Below, piece after piece: positions 8,776 through 17,622 of a stretch of DNA of 64,000 nt. The stretch's first letter is position 1. Each line of letters opens with the position of its first letter. The stretch is from Kribbella kalugense (GTDB lineage Bacteria > Actinomycetota > Actinomycetes > Propionibacteriales > Kribbellaceae). Location: contig NZ_SODF01000002.1 of NCBI RefSeq assembly GCF_004365875.1, positions 1,738,971 through 1,802,970 on the forward strand, read 5' to 3'. The notes under the pieces were generated by a model. That model searched no databases. It worked only from the letters and a program-made list of their open reading frames with translations, and was not told the DNA's origin. The position numbers and the translations under genes are program-made.

Positions 8776-9015
8776 ATGGTTGTCCAGCACATCGCCGGGC
8801 TGCCGGTCGAGGAGGTCCTGCTGGCGGCACTGGCCGCAGCAGCCCCGGTGATCGCACTGGCCGGCCTGGAGATCCGCAGCCGGATCAAACGACTGAAAGC
8901 CTGGGTACGCCGTCGCGGCAATCCACCAGACCCCGATGCGAGCCTCGAAGAGGACGCTAGGCTGCGTGGTTATGAGTTCGGTGGCGCGGGGTCGGGTCAG
9001 GGAGTTGATGGGTGA
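8776..9015 (+). CDS. Small single-pass membrane protein
   Basis: 79 residues with one likely membrane segment (EEVLLAALAAAAPVIALAGLEI, residues 12-33) and a basic stretch after it (RSRIKRLKAWVRRR), giving a cytoplasmic C-terminus. GGGAGG at 8766-8771 precedes the ATG. No family recognised. Its 3' end overlaps the carrier-protein gene by 44 bp, so it is the likely first gene of the cassette running to 11197. The overlap makes it less certain than the others. Confidence 0.55.
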   Translation: MVVQHIAGLPVEEVLLAALAAAAPVIALAGLEIRSRIKRLKAWVRRRGNPPDPDASLEEDARLRGYEFGGAGSGQGVDG

Positions 9016-9223
9016 GGTGATGACCGCTCAAGGCCGGTCGTTGCCGGCCGACGACACGGTGGACCTACGCGAGATCGGGTTCAGATCGCTGGACTTCTCC
9101 GAGCTGGCCCTCCGGGTGGAGGACGAGCTCGGCGACGAGTTGAACTTCGATGCCCCAGGGCTGCGCCGGATCGCAACGGTCGGCGACGTACTCGACTTCA
9201 TCGAGCAACTCCAGTCGGCGTGA
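8972..9223 (+). CDS. Acyl carrier protein
   Basis: 83 residues with a carrier-protein fold: helix 1 (VARGRVRELMGEVM), loop (PADDTVDLREIGF), the phosphopantetheine attachment Ser in GFRSLDFSELALRVEDE (the usual DSL is RSL here) and a final helix (TVGDVLDFIEQLQ). The attachment Ser would receive 4'-phosphopantetheine and carry an acyl or aminoacyl group. The ATG at 8972 keeps helix 1 complete; an internal ATG at 9008 with AGGGAG upstream would cut it. The stop overlaps the ligase start by 4 bp (GTGA), indicating translational coupling and a likely partner relation with the ligase. Confidence 0.85.
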   Translation: MSSVARGRVRELMGEVMTAQGRSLPADDTVDLREIGFRSLDFSELALRVEDELGDELNFDAPGLRRIATVGDVLDFIEQLQSA

Positions 9224-10461
9224 ACGCCCGCCGCAAGACCACCGCCTTGATCGGCGACGACAACACCGTGGTCGTTGCCGGCAAGCGCCTGACCTGGCGG
9301 ACCCTGCACAAGCTGCCGCAGCTGCCCTCGCCCGCGGCGGTCCTGGTCGACAACGGTGCCGACGCACTCGCTGCTCTCCGTCATCACGCCGTACACGGCA
9401 CTGAGCTCCTGGTCGCCACCGATTCACGGGTCGATCAACACATGCGCGAGGAACTCGGCGAGTCCGGTTTCGCGGTCGTCCTGCCCGATGGGGCAGTGAC
9501 TCCGGCCAAACTGAAGCGGGTCGAGGAGTCCGGCCGGGCCTGGCTGCTCACCTCCGGATCGACCGGTCGCCCGAAGCGCATCGGCCACACGCTGGAGACC
9601 CTGACCACTGTCACCGCCGACCAGCCGCCACGCACCTGGCTGCTGCCGTACTCACCCGGGACCTACGCCTGGTGGCAGGTCGTCACGCTCTCGCTGACCC
9701 AGCCCGACCAGGGCCTGGTCGTGATCGAGCCCGACGAGTTGGACGACTGGCCGGCGATCGCGGCCGAGCACGGCGTGACAGCAGCCTCGGGTACGCCGAC
9801 ATTCTGGCGGCAGGCCATCTACCGCAACGCCGACGCGCTCGGCGCCGTACCGCTGGAGCAGATCACGCTCGGCGGCGAGCCCGTCGACCAGGCGATCCTC
9901 GATCAGCTCCGGGAGATCTTCCCGAAGGCCCGGATCTCCTGGATCTACGCGTCCTCCGAGGTCGGTGCGTCGATCGTGGTGCACGACGGCAAGGCGGGGT
10001 TCCCGAAGGACTGGCTGGACCGCCAGCCCGATCCGGACCGTCCGATGCTGACCGTCGAGGGCGACGAGCTCGTGATCCGCTCGCCGCACCACGGCGCCGG
10101 CCTGGTCGGTGCGGTCCACACCGGCGACCGGATTGAGTACGACGGCGATCGCGTGCTGATCACCGGTCGGCTGGACACCGACGAGATCAACGTCGGCGGG
10201 TCCAAGGTGTCGGCCGGCCTGGTCCGCAACGTGCTGATGGGTCACCCGGGTGTCGCCTGGGCGCGGGTGTTCGCGCGCAAGGCGCCGCTGGTCGGCCGGA
10301 TGGTCGCGGCCGAGGTGGTTCCGAACCGGGCACTCGGCCCGATCACGGACGCCGACCTGGTGCAGTGGTGCTCGACCCGGCTGCCGGACTACGGCGTACC
10401 CCGGAGGATCAAGTTCCTCGACGAGATCCCGCAGAAGGAAACCCTGAAGAGTGACGTCTGA
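9220..10461 (+). CDS. Compact adenylate-forming acyl ligase
   Basis: 413 residues of the ANL superfamily. The P-loop-like A3 motif is LLTSGSTGRPKRIGHT (near residue 110), followed by the A5-like YASSEVG, the A7-like HTGDRIEYDGDRVLITGRLD and the A8-like NVGGSKVSAGLV. It is about 100 residues shorter than typical acyl-CoA synthetases, mainly at the N-terminus. The final catalytic-Lys motif is altered (QKETLKSDV at the very C-terminus). It probably activates a carboxylic acid as acyl-AMP and loads it on the adjacent carrier protein. The GTG start overlaps the carrier-protein stop, and its 3' end overlaps the SDR gene by 11 bp. Confidence 0.85.
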   Translation: MNARRKTTALIGDDNTVVVAGKRLTWRTLHKLPQLPSPAAVLVDNGADALAALRHHAVHGTELLVATDSRVDQHMREELGESGFAVVLPDGAVTPAKLKRVEESGRAWLLTSGSTGRPKRIGHTLETLTTVTADQPPRTWLLPYSPGTYAWWQVVTLSLTQPDQGLVVIEPDELDDWPAIAAEHGVTAASGTPTFWRQAIYRNADALGAVPLEQITLGGEPVDQAILDQLREIFPKARISWIYASSEVGASIVVHDGKAGFPKDWLDRQPDPDRPMLTVEGDELVIRSPHHGAGLVGAVHTGDRIEYDGDRVLITGRLDTDEINVGGSKVSAGLVRNVLMGHPGVAWARVFARKAPLVGRMVAAEVVPNRALGPITDADLVQWCSTRLPDYGVPRRIKFLDEIPQKETLKSDV

Positions 10462-11197
10462 AGTCAGTGTCCCCCCGGCCTCCGTCGTTCTGGTCTCGGG
10501 CGGCTCCCGCGGCCTCGGCCTGGCGATCGTCAGTGACCTGCTCGCCGCGGGGGTGAAGGTCGCGGCCTTTGCCAGAACAGTGACGCCCGAGCTGACCGCC
10601 CTCGGCGAGAAGTACCCGGACCAGCTGTACTACGGCTCTGTCGACATCAACGACGCCGCCGCCGGGCAGGCGTTCGTCAAGAAGGTCGAGACGACCCTCG
10701 GCCCGATCGATGCCTTGGTCAACAATGCCGCGATCGGCCAGGACTCCTTGCACGTCCACACGTCCGCCGATCACCTTGCCGAGATCATCCAGACCAACCT
10801 GACCTCGCCGCTGGTCCTGACCCGCTTCGTCCTGCGCCGGATGCTCGCCAAAGGACTGAAGGGCCGGATCGTCAACATCACCTCGATCTGCGCCCAACGC
10901 GGCTACCCCGGGCTGGTTGCCTACTCGGCCACCAAGGGCGGAATGGACGCGGCCACCCGTTCACTGGCTCGTGAACTCGGTGGCCGCATCCTCGCCAACG
11001 CGATCGCCCCGGGCTTCTTCGCCTCGGAGATGTCCGCCGTCCTCGGCCCGACCCAGCTCGACCAGATCGTCCGCCGTACCCCGACCGGTCAACTGACCGA
11101 GCCCGACGACGTCCTCCCGATCGTCCGCATGCTCCTACTCGAGAACACGAACATCAACGGCCAGGTCCTGGTCGTGGACGGCGCAGCCTCGATCTAA
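10451..11197 (+). CDS. SDR-family oxidoreductase (FabG-like)
   Basis: 248 residues with the classical short-chain dehydrogenase signature: the nucleotide-binding GGSRGLG near residue 18, NNAA near 90, catalytic Ser in NITSICAQ, and YSATK. NAD(P)H-dependent reduction of a carrier-bound 3-keto group is the obvious guess from the FabG similarity and from the adjacent carrier-protein and ligase genes. The GTG start lies within the end of the ligase gene (11-bp overlap). Its stop overlaps the convergent flavoenzyme stop by 4 bp. Confidence 0.88.
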   Translation: MTSEVSVPPASVVLVSGGSRGLGLAIVSDLLAAGVKVAAFARTVTPELTALGEKYPDQLYYGSVDINDAAAGQAFVKKVETTLGPIDALVNNAAIGQDSLHVHTSADHLAEIIQTNLTSPLVLTRFVLRRMLAKGLKGRIVNITSICAQRGYPGLVAYSATKGGMDAATRSLARELGGRILANAIAPGFFASEMSAVLGPTQLDQIVRRTPTGQLTEPDDVLPIVRMLLLENTNINGQVLVVDGAASI

Positions 11198-12570
11198 GGC
11201 TTGATGTTCTGGTTGCGGTGGAAGACGTTGTCCGGGTCGTACTTCCGCTTGATCTCGACCAGTCGCTCGTACTTGTCGCCGTACGCCGCCCGCAGTCGGG
11301 CCTCGTCCGCCTCGACCATGCCATTCACGTAGCTGCCGATGTTGACCGCGTGCGGCTGGATGGCGTCCCAGAACGTGCGCACCCAGGCGCGCTCCGGCTC
11401 GAGCGCTTCCAGCACGGGCGCGGTCCCGATGATGAACATCGAGTACTGCGGGATCCGCTGCCCGCCGAACGCGGTGGCCTCGTCCGCGGTCTCGACGTAG
11501 CCCTGGTCCAGGCGGTAGATCATCGTGACCGACATCGGCGACGTCTTCTGCGCCACCTGGGTGGTGATCACGTCGATCGCCCCGTCGGACAGAGTCTCGA
11601 GGTACGCGCCCTTCTCGTAGTGATACGTGCCCGCGGCGTTCGCCTCGTCGAGCAGGCCCTGTACGGCGGTGTACGGCATCGGCGTGACGACCTCGAACAA
11701 CGGCGGCAGCGTTCCCCGGAGCCGTTCCAGCGCGTCGGCATGCTGTTCGGGCGAGCCGAAACCGACCACAACCAAGGCGAAGCCGGGCTTGAAGTGATGC
11801 TCCGCCGGGACGAACGGCGCCGGCGGCGCGTTCAGCGCGGCGATCACGACGTTGACCTCGCGCGGCAGCTCCGGAATCACCTCGAGGGCGGCGCGCAGCA
11901 GCTCGCCGCCCTGGTCCTGACCCCAGAAGGCCAGCGCGAAGTTCACGATCGGCCCGACCGGGTGCAGCCGGAACTCGAACTCGGTGACCACACCGAAGTT
12001 GCCGCCACCGCCGCGCACGGCCCAGAACAGGTCCGCGTTCTCGTCCTCGGCGGCACGCAGGATGCTGCCGTCCGCGGTGACGAGCTGGACCGACTCCAGG
12101 TTGTCGATGCTGAGTCCGTGCATCCGGGTCAGCCAGCCCATACCGCCGCCGAGCGTGAGCCCGCCGACGCCGGTGTGACCGATCAGCCCAGCTGGTACGG
12201 CGAGACCGTGCTCCTGGGCGGCACCGTCGAGATCGCGCAGTAGCGCGCCACCGCCGACGCGAGCCCGGCGGGTCTCCGGATCGACCGTCACCCGGTTCAG
12301 CCGGCTCAGGTCGATCATCAGCCCGCCGTCGACCGACGACATGCCGGCGATGCTGTGGCCCCCGCCGCGGACAGCGATCTCGAGTCCCTCGGCCACCGCG
12401 TACCGGACGGCCGCCTGGACGTCCTCGGCCGAATGAACCTGGGCGATCACAGCCGGCTCCCGGACGTGCTCTGCGTTCCACAGCCGGCGTGCCGCGTCGT
12501 ACCCGTCGTCTTCTGGTGCGAGCACGGCCCCGCTCACTGCCGTGCGCAGTTCCCCCACAGTCTGCGTCAT
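11194..12570 (-). CDS. BBE-family FAD-linked oxidoreductase
   Basis: 458 residues of the berberine-bridge-enzyme/6-hydroxynicotine oxidase-like family. The N-terminal FAD_binding_4 domain has the RGGGHS motif whose His72 normally carries covalent FAD. The second attachment region reads GLIGHTGVGGLTLGGG with no Cys, so monocovalent attachment is expected. The C-terminus is a BBE domain (YGDKYERLVEIKRKYDPDNVFHRNQNI). The ATG at 12570 has GGGGAGGGG upstream. It probably oxidises an alcohol, amine or sugar with O2; the substrate is unknown. Confidence 0.88.
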   Translation of the reverse strand: MTQTVGELRTAVSGAVLAPEDDGYDAARRLWNAEHVREPAVIAQVHSAEDVQAAVRYAVAEGLEIAVRGGGHSIAGMSSVDGGLMIDLSRLNRVTVDPETRRARVGGGALLRDLDGAAQEHGLAVPAGLIGHTGVGGLTLGGGMGWLTRMHGLSIDNLESVQLVTADGSILRAAEDENADLFWAVRGGGGNFGVVTEFEFRLHPVGPIVNFALAFWGQDQGGELLRAALEVIPELPREVNVVIAALNAPPAPFVPAEHHFKPGFALVVVGFGSPEQHADALERLRGTLPPLFEVVTPMPYTAVQGLLDEANAAGTYHYEKGAYLETLSDGAIDVITTQVAQKTSPMSVTMIYRLDQGYVETADEATAFGGQRIPQYSMFIIGTAPVLEALEPERAWVRTFWDAIQPHAVNIGSYVNGMVEADEARLRAAYGDKYERLVEIKRKYDPDNVFHRNQNIKP

Positions 12571-12724
12571 TCCAGTCCCCTCCCCGATGTGTTGCCGCCA
12601 GGCTAGGTGCCCGGCTCCGCTTCGTCAGCGTCCTTTCGGGCAGCCTGCAGACTCGCAGGGTTTATCCACAAGGGAACGGATTCCCGTTTGGGCAGGAACT
12701 TCGCTGGGTGTCAGACTCGACGGC

Positions 12725-13930
12725 GTGAGTGACGAGGAAATCCTGCGATTGCTACCGATGACGGCAGCTGTCGTTGCTGTGCGCGACGATCGCGCCGACG
12801 AGCATTTGGCCCGCCTGGGTGCGTACGACGAACGCGACCAGGCGCAGGTGGACCGTTGCGTGCAGGCGTTCCTCACCGGTCTGCTCCGCGCCACCTGGGA
12901 GCGTGGCTGGGCGCCGACCGACGTCGTCCAGCACGGCCGTCGCATCTTGGACCCGGGCGTCGAGCCGTTGCTGCTGGCCGCGATCTCGGCGGAGCACCGG
13001 GGATACCGAGCCACCACGATCGACCCTCGCTGGCTCGATCAGCTGACCGATCTCGGCGTACCGCAGCCCTTCACCGAGCTGAGCCTGACCGCCTGGGCAG
13101 CAGGCGCTCGCGTCGGTCGCTACCTCACCCTGCATCACGCTCTGTCTCTAGGCGGTTTCCTTCAGACTCTGCCGGTCCTGGCGCGGCTCTACCCCTTGCC
13201 CGGTACGACGGTCCGCCGGCAGCACTCCGCCGTACCGGCTGACGGGAAGATGCTGGCGCGGATCCGCGCTCTGCTCGCGAAGGCGGAGGCGACCGAGTTC
13301 CCGGACGAGGCGGAAGCCCTGTCGGGTAAGGCGCAGGAGTTGATGGCGAAGTTCTCGCTGGACCTGGCTCTGGTGGAGGCGGAGGTGGAGATCCCGGACG
13401 ATTCCGCGGGCCGGCGGCTGTGGGTCGAGACGCCGTACGTCTCGGCCAAGGCGCAGCTGGTCGGAGCGGTGGCCGCGGCGAATCGGTGCCGTACGGTCGT
13501 GATCGATGACCTGGCCGTCGTCACCATCGTGGGCGCGGAGGTCGATCTGCAGCACACCGAGATCCTCAGCACTTCTCTTCTGGTGCAGGCGAATCGAGCG
13601 ATGCTTGCCGCTGGCAAACACATCGGTCATCGAGGCGAGTCCCGGACGCGGTCGTTCCGGCAGTCGTTCCTGATGGCCTACGCGCAGCGGATCGGCGAGC
13701 GGCTGGAGCAGACCACGGCCGCGGCCCAGGCCGCCGTACCGGAAGCTGATGCCGGCCGCCTGCTGCCGGTGCTGGCCAAACGGGAGGAGCAGGTGGACGC
13801 TCTGTTCGCCCAACTGTTCCCAAACACGACGACCAGACGGACCCGCATCACCAACGGCGCCGGGTGGAACGCGGGCCTGACCGCCGCCGACCAGGCCCAG
13901 CTCGACGCCCGCCAGCAGGTACGTCGGTGA
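12725..13930 (+). CDS. DUF2786-domain protein
   Basis: 401 residues. The middle contains a DUF2786 signature (KMLARIRALLAKAEATEFPDEA..., about residues 180-220), and the C-terminal part resembles the domain that usually follows it (YVSAKAQLVGAVAAANRCRTVV, RSFRQSFLMAYAQRI). Function unknown; a role with nucleic acids has been suggested for such proteins but nothing here shows it. The GTG at 12725 is chosen because upstream codons look non-coding; the ribosome site is weak. Its stop overlaps the start of the epimerase-like gene (GTGA), so the two are translated together. Confidence 0.75.
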   Translation: MSDEEILRLLPMTAAVVAVRDDRADEHLARLGAYDERDQAQVDRCVQAFLTGLLRATWERGWAPTDVVQHGRRILDPGVEPLLLAAISAEHRGYRATTIDPRWLDQLTDLGVPQPFTELSLTAWAAGARVGRYLTLHHALSLGGFLQTLPVLARLYPLPGTTVRRQHSAVPADGKMLARIRALLAKAEATEFPDEAEALSGKAQELMAKFSLDLALVEAEVEIPDDSAGRRLWVETPYVSAKAQLVGAVAAANRCRTVVIDDLAVVTIVGAEVDLQHTEILSTSLLVQANRAMLAAGKHIGHRGESRTRSFRQSFLMAYAQRIGERLEQTTAAAQAAVPEADAGRLLPVLAKREEQVDALFAQLFPNTTTRRTRITNGAGWNAGLTAADQAQLDARQQVRR

Positions 13931-14451
13931 GGATCGAGGAGACCGCGATCCCCGGGCTGCTGCGGATCGGGCTGGACGTGAAGCCCAACGACGACGGCTG
14001 GTTCAAGGAGAACTTCCATCGCGAGAAGCTCGCCGACCTCGGGATGGACGTCGTCCAGCACAACGTCGCGTACTTCGCCGAACTGGGGATCGTCCGCGGG
14101 ATCCACGCCGAGCCGTGGGACAAATACTTGTCTCCGTCGTCGGGTCGAGTGTTCGTCGCGATCGTGGATCTGCGCGACAACGAGACGTTCGGCCGGGTGG
14201 AGACGTTCGAGTTCGGTCCAGAGCAGGCGCTCTACGTGCCGCGTGGCGTCGGGAACTCGTTCTGCACGCTGACGCCGCACACGACGTACAACTTCCTGGT
14301 GAACGAGTACTGGTCGCCGGAGCGCGTCACCGTCGACCTCTTCGATCCCGCGTTGGCGATCGACTGGCCGTTTCCGCGCGCGGAGCTGAGCTACACCGAG
14401 CGGGACGCGGCGAACCCGTCGCTCGACCAGGTCAGGACGCAGCGGGCCTGA
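13927..14451 (+). CDS. RmlC-like sugar 3,5-epimerase family protein
   Basis: 174 residues with a cupin fold of the dTDP-4-dehydrorhamnose 3,5-epimerase family: RGIHAEPWDKYLSPSSGRVFVAIVDLRDNETFG contains the conserved His, and YVPRGVGNSFCTLTPHTTYNFLVNEYW the second strand region. The usual AHGF is GNSF here, so it belongs to a divergent sugar-epimerase branch rather than canonical RmlC. It is coupled by a 4-bp overlap to the DUF2786 gene. Its 3' end overlaps the convergent TetR gene by 20 bp. Confidence 0.75.
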   Translation: MRIEETAIPGLLRIGLDVKPNDDGWFKENFHREKLADLGMDVVQHNVAYFAELGIVRGIHAEPWDKYLSPSSGRVFVAIVDLRDNETFGRVETFEFGPEQALYVPRGVGNSFCTLTPHTTYNFLVNEYWSPERVTVDLFDPALAIDWPFPRAELSYTERDAANPSLDQVRTQRA

Positions 14452-15010
14452 GCCCGCAGAGCACGATGTCGAGCAGGCGGTTCGCCTGCTCAGGCTCGAT
14501 GTCACGGCCCATGTTGATGCCGCCGACCAGCCGCATCACGTCCATCAGCTCAAGCTCCGACCTGACCTCACCGGCCGCTTTCGCCTTGTCCAGCAGGAGT
14601 TTCCCGGCTTCCTGCACATTGACCTTGCAGACCTGGAAGAACGGCGAGTCTTTGCCCAGGGCAACCGTAAGCTCGCTGGCCAGGCTGCCCTTGGACAGCC
14701 CGTAGCCGAGGAAGCTGCGCAACCAGGCGGCCAGCGCGTCGAACGGCTCCAGCTCCCGGTCGAAGTCGTACGCGCGGTCGCAGACGGACTGGATCTCGTC
14801 GACGTAGACCGCCTCGAGCAGCGCGGTCCGGCTCGGGAACCGGCGGTACAGCGTGCCGATGCCGACGCCGGCGCGGCGGGCGATCTCCTCGAGTGAGGTG
14901 TCGGTGCCGTGCTGGGCGAACGTTTCGCGGGCGGCCGTCACCAGGCGGTCGTAGTTCCGCGCCGCGTCCGCACGGGTCGGCCGTGTGCACGGCAGAGGTT
15001 GCGGCGCCAT
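14432..15010 (-). CDS. TetR-family repressor
   Basis: 192 residues. The N-terminal TetR helix-turn-helix is clear (AARETFAQHGTDTSLEEIA, RRAGVGIGTLYRRFPSR), with a C-terminal ligand-binding helical region. The ATG at 15010 has GAGGAGG at an ideal distance; a GTG five codons upstream is less likely. It is divergent from a DHA2-type drug exporter, the classical layout of a repressor controlling an efflux pump. Two matching palindromes lie in the shared 124-bp gap. Confidence 0.88.
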   Translation of the reverse strand: MAPQPLPCTRPTRADAARNYDRLVTAARETFAQHGTDTSLEEIARRAGVGIGTLYRRFPSRTALLEAVYVDEIQSVCDRAYDFDRELEPFDALAAWLRSFLGYGLSKGSLASELTVALGKDSPFFQVCKVNVQEAGKLLLDKAKAAGEVRSELELMDVMRLVGGINMGRDIEPEQANRLLDIVLCGLRPAAS

Positions 15011-15053
15011 CCGGCCTCCTCGCACGAGTTCGCCAACAATATCGCTTGCAAAG

Positions 15054-15092
15054 CGGAGGAGGCCTCCGTATCGTATCCGGAGGAGCGCTCCG
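15054..15092. promoter_or_regulatory. Twin operator sites for the TetR regulator
   Basis: Two palindromes of identical design, CGGAG-N5-CTCCG, lie at 15054-15068 and 15078-15092, 24 bp centre to centre. The pair is embedded in a larger symmetry, AAAGCGGAG (15050-15058) and CTCCGCTTT (15088-15096). They sit between the divergent tetR and exporter genes, so they are the likely binding sites of that repressor. Confidence 0.75.
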
Positions 15093-15134
15093 CTTTCCTC
15101 TCACAACTGTAGCCCCTCTGGGGTAAGGAGCAAT

Positions 15135-16613
15135 ATGTCGGCAACAGCCGCGGCGCCGGCCGGCGCCAGATCCGGCACGCCCGCTCGGCGGCCGGGGGTA
15201 GTTCTCGCAGTCATCCTGGTCACCCAACTGATGGTGATCCTCGACGGCACCGTGGTGAACATCGCGATGCCGCACATCCAGCAGGCCCTGCACTTCACCC
15301 CGTCCAGCCTGTCGTGGGTGCAGAACGCCTACGCGCTCGCGTTCGGCGGTCTGCTGCTGCTCGGTGCGCGCGCCGGTGACCTGCTCGGTCGCCGCCGGGT
15401 GTTCGTCACCGGTATCAGCATCTTCACGCTCGCCTCGCTGCTCGGCGGTCTCGCGCCGAACGCGGAACTGCTGCTCGCTGCCCGCGTCCTGCAGGGCATC
15501 GGCGGTGCGATCGCCGCTCCGGCCGCGCTGACGCTACTCATGCTTACGTACCGCGAAGGCCCCGAGCGGATGAAGGCGCTCGGCTACTACAGCCTGATCT
15601 CGTCCGGCGGCGGCAGCGTCGGCCTGGTGCTCGGCGGCATGCTGACCGACTGGGTGTCCTGGCGCTGGGGTCTGTTCATCAACGTCCCGATCGGTATCGC
15701 GCTGGTCTTCGCGGCTCGCCGGGTGCTGACCGAGACCGAGCCGGAGACCGGCCGGTTCGACGTGGCCGGTGCGCTCACCTCGACGCTCGGCATCACCTCG
15801 CTCGTGTTCGGCTTCATCCGGGTCGCCGAGGAGGGCTGGTCGTCACCGCAGGTGCTGACCGCGTTCGCGGCCGGCGTCGTACTGCTGGTCTCGTTCGTGC
15901 TGATCGAGCGCCGGGTCAGCCACCCGATCGTCCCGCTCCGGCTGTTCAAGTCCGCTCAGCGGTCGGCGTCGTACCTGACCATGCTGCTGGTGGTCGGGAC
16001 GATGTTCGGGATGTTCTTCTTCCTGACGCAGTACCTGCAGGGCGTGCTCGAACTGAACCCGCTGGCGGCCGGTCTGGCCTTCCTGCCGATGACCGGTCTG
16101 CTGTTCACCGCGTCGCGCATCGTTCCGAAGTTGGTTGCCCGGATCGACGGCGGCAAGCTCTTGCTGGCAGGGTCCACGCTGGTCACGCTCGGCACGATCT
16201 GGCTGACCCGGCTCGGCTCGCACAGCACGTACCTGCACGACGTGGTCGGTCCGCTGCTGCTGTTCGGTGCGGGTGCCGGGATGATCTTCATCCCGCTGGT
16301 CGGCCGGGCGATCTCGGGCGTCGCGCCGGAGGACTCGGGTGCCGCGTCCGGCATGCTGAACGTGGTCCAGCAGGTCGGTGGCGCACTCGGCCTGGGCATC
16401 CTGGTCACGATCTTCGGTACGGCGAGCCGGAACTCGACGTCGACCGTGCCCCGTGAGGTGCTGGTCGACGGCGTTCATGCCGCGTTCGTCGGGTCGCTGA
16501 TCTACGCGGCGGTGAGCCTGGTGATGATCATCGTCACGGTCCGCCCGTGGAACTGGTTCCGCTCGGCGCCGGAGCCAGTGGAGGCTCCGGTCGTCGTCGA
16601 CTCACACGTCTGA
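15135..16613 (+). CDS. DHA2-family MFS drug exporter
   Basis: 492 residues, 14 predicted membrane spans, of the EmrB/QacA type. The conserved motif in TM1 is ILDGTVVNIAMPHI, motif A is GARAGDLLGRRRVF, and the antiporter motif region is RVLQGIGGAIAAPAAL. The ATG at 15135 follows AAGGAG. Proton-driven export of drugs or secondary metabolites across the membrane is expected; the substrate is unknown. Expression is likely relieved when a ligand binds the divergent TetR protein. Confidence 0.92.
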   Translation: MSATAAAPAGARSGTPARRPGVVLAVILVTQLMVILDGTVVNIAMPHIQQALHFTPSSLSWVQNAYALAFGGLLLLGARAGDLLGRRRVFVTGISIFTLASLLGGLAPNAELLLAARVLQGIGGAIAAPAALTLLMLTYREGPERMKALGYYSLISSGGGSVGLVLGGMLTDWVSWRWGLFINVPIGIALVFAARRVLTETEPETGRFDVAGALTSTLGITSLVFGFIRVAEEGWSSPQVLTAFAAGVVLLVSFVLIERRVSHPIVPLRLFKSAQRSASYLTMLLVVGTMFGMFFFLTQYLQGVLELNPLAAGLAFLPMTGLLFTASRIVPKLVARIDGGKLLLAGSTLVTLGTIWLTRLGSHSTYLHDVVGPLLLFGAGAGMIFIPLVGRAISGVAPEDSGAASGMLNVVQQVGGALGLGILVTIFGTASRNSTSTVPREVLVDGVHAAFVGSLIYAAVSLVMIIVTVRPWNWFRSAPEPVEAPVVVDSHV

Positions 16614-17582
16614 CGTGATCGGCAGCTTGTAGCTGACGTACTTGCTGTGAACCGTGAAGCCGAGGGACTCGTACAGGCCGAGTGCTCCGGTGGGGTTGTC
16701 GGCGTCGACGCCGAGTGACGACCGCTGGTAGCCGGCCTGTGCGGCCTCGGTGAGCACCTTCGCCAGGGCCGCACGGGCCAGGCCGCGGCCGCGGTACGCA
16801 CGCCGGCTGCCGACCTGGCCGATGTACAGCTCCCGGATCCCGGTCGCCTCGGTGTCCGCTTCCCACTCGTAGCCGTTGACGTACGCCGCGACGGTGCCGC
16901 CATCCAGGACGCAGTACGACTGATCGCCGCGGAACGCCCGTGATCCGACGTTCCGGGATCTCCACGCCTCCGTGGTGGGCGGCGTCCAGCCCCAGTGGTC
17001 GGAGAAGGCCTCGAAGTGAGCCTCCCGCAACGCATCCTCGTACGACCCGTCGTACGACCTGAGCTGAAGCCCGTCGACCAACGGCGCGTCCGGGACCGGC
17101 TGGTCCAGCGGCCGGCGCATTTCGAAGAAGTACCGCTCCTCCTCGAAGCCGAGGTTGCGGAGCATCCGGTTCGCGCCGGCGTTGGCGCTGTTCGCTCCGG
17201 CGCTGACCTGACCCGGGGCCTCCGGGTGAGTGGCCGCGTGCAGTTCGCCTGCGCGGTGGATCATCCAGCGCATCACCGCCGTGCCGAGGCCCTGCCGGCG
17301 CCACTCCGGGTCGATGCAGCCCTCGGTGTTGACCCGGTCCACGTCCACCACAGCGGTCTTCACGTGCGCGATGCCGTAGCCGATCATCCGGCCGCCGGAC
17401 CACAGGCTGATGCTGTCCTTGGCCAGATCGAGCTCCGGCCGGTCCAGTTGCTCGGCGAGGTCCTCGGCGCTGTAGTTCTCGCCCTCCTGGTCGACCTTCT
17501 CCGTGGCGGCCAACAGCGCCGCCCACACCTCGACGTCGCCCGTGGTCATCGGGCGCGTCTCGATCCCTTCCGGCCAGCTCAT
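16602..17582 (-). CDS. Tandem GNAT acetyltransferase
   Basis: 326 residues made of two GNAT-like domains. The first (about 10-150) has RRQGLGTAVMRWMIH; the second (about 165-326) has the acetyl-CoA motif RRAYRGRGLARAALAKVL and ADNPTGALGLYESLGFTV. Double-GNAT proteins of this kind are frequent in actinobacteria and often lack known substrates. The ATG at 17582 is used; no strong ribosome site is visible. Its 3' end overlaps the convergent exporter gene by 12 bp. Confidence 0.85.
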   Translation of the reverse strand: MSWPEGIETRPMTTGDVEVWAALLAATEKVDQEGENYSAEDLAEQLDRPELDLAKDSISLWSGGRMIGYGIAHVKTAVVDVDRVNTEGCIDPEWRRQGLGTAVMRWMIHRAGELHAATHPEAPGQVSAGANSANAGANRMLRNLGFEEERYFFEMRRPLDQPVPDAPLVDGLQLRSYDGSYEDALREAHFEAFSDHWGWTPPTTEAWRSRNVGSRAFRGDQSYCVLDGGTVAAYVNGYEWEADTEATGIRELYIGQVGSRRAYRGRGLARAALAKVLTEAAQAGYQRSSLGVDADNPTGALGLYESLGFTVHSKYVSYKLPITSDV

Positions 17583-17622
17583 GGAACGAAAGTACGGGGT
17601 CTGCTGCTCGACTGCATGCCAA

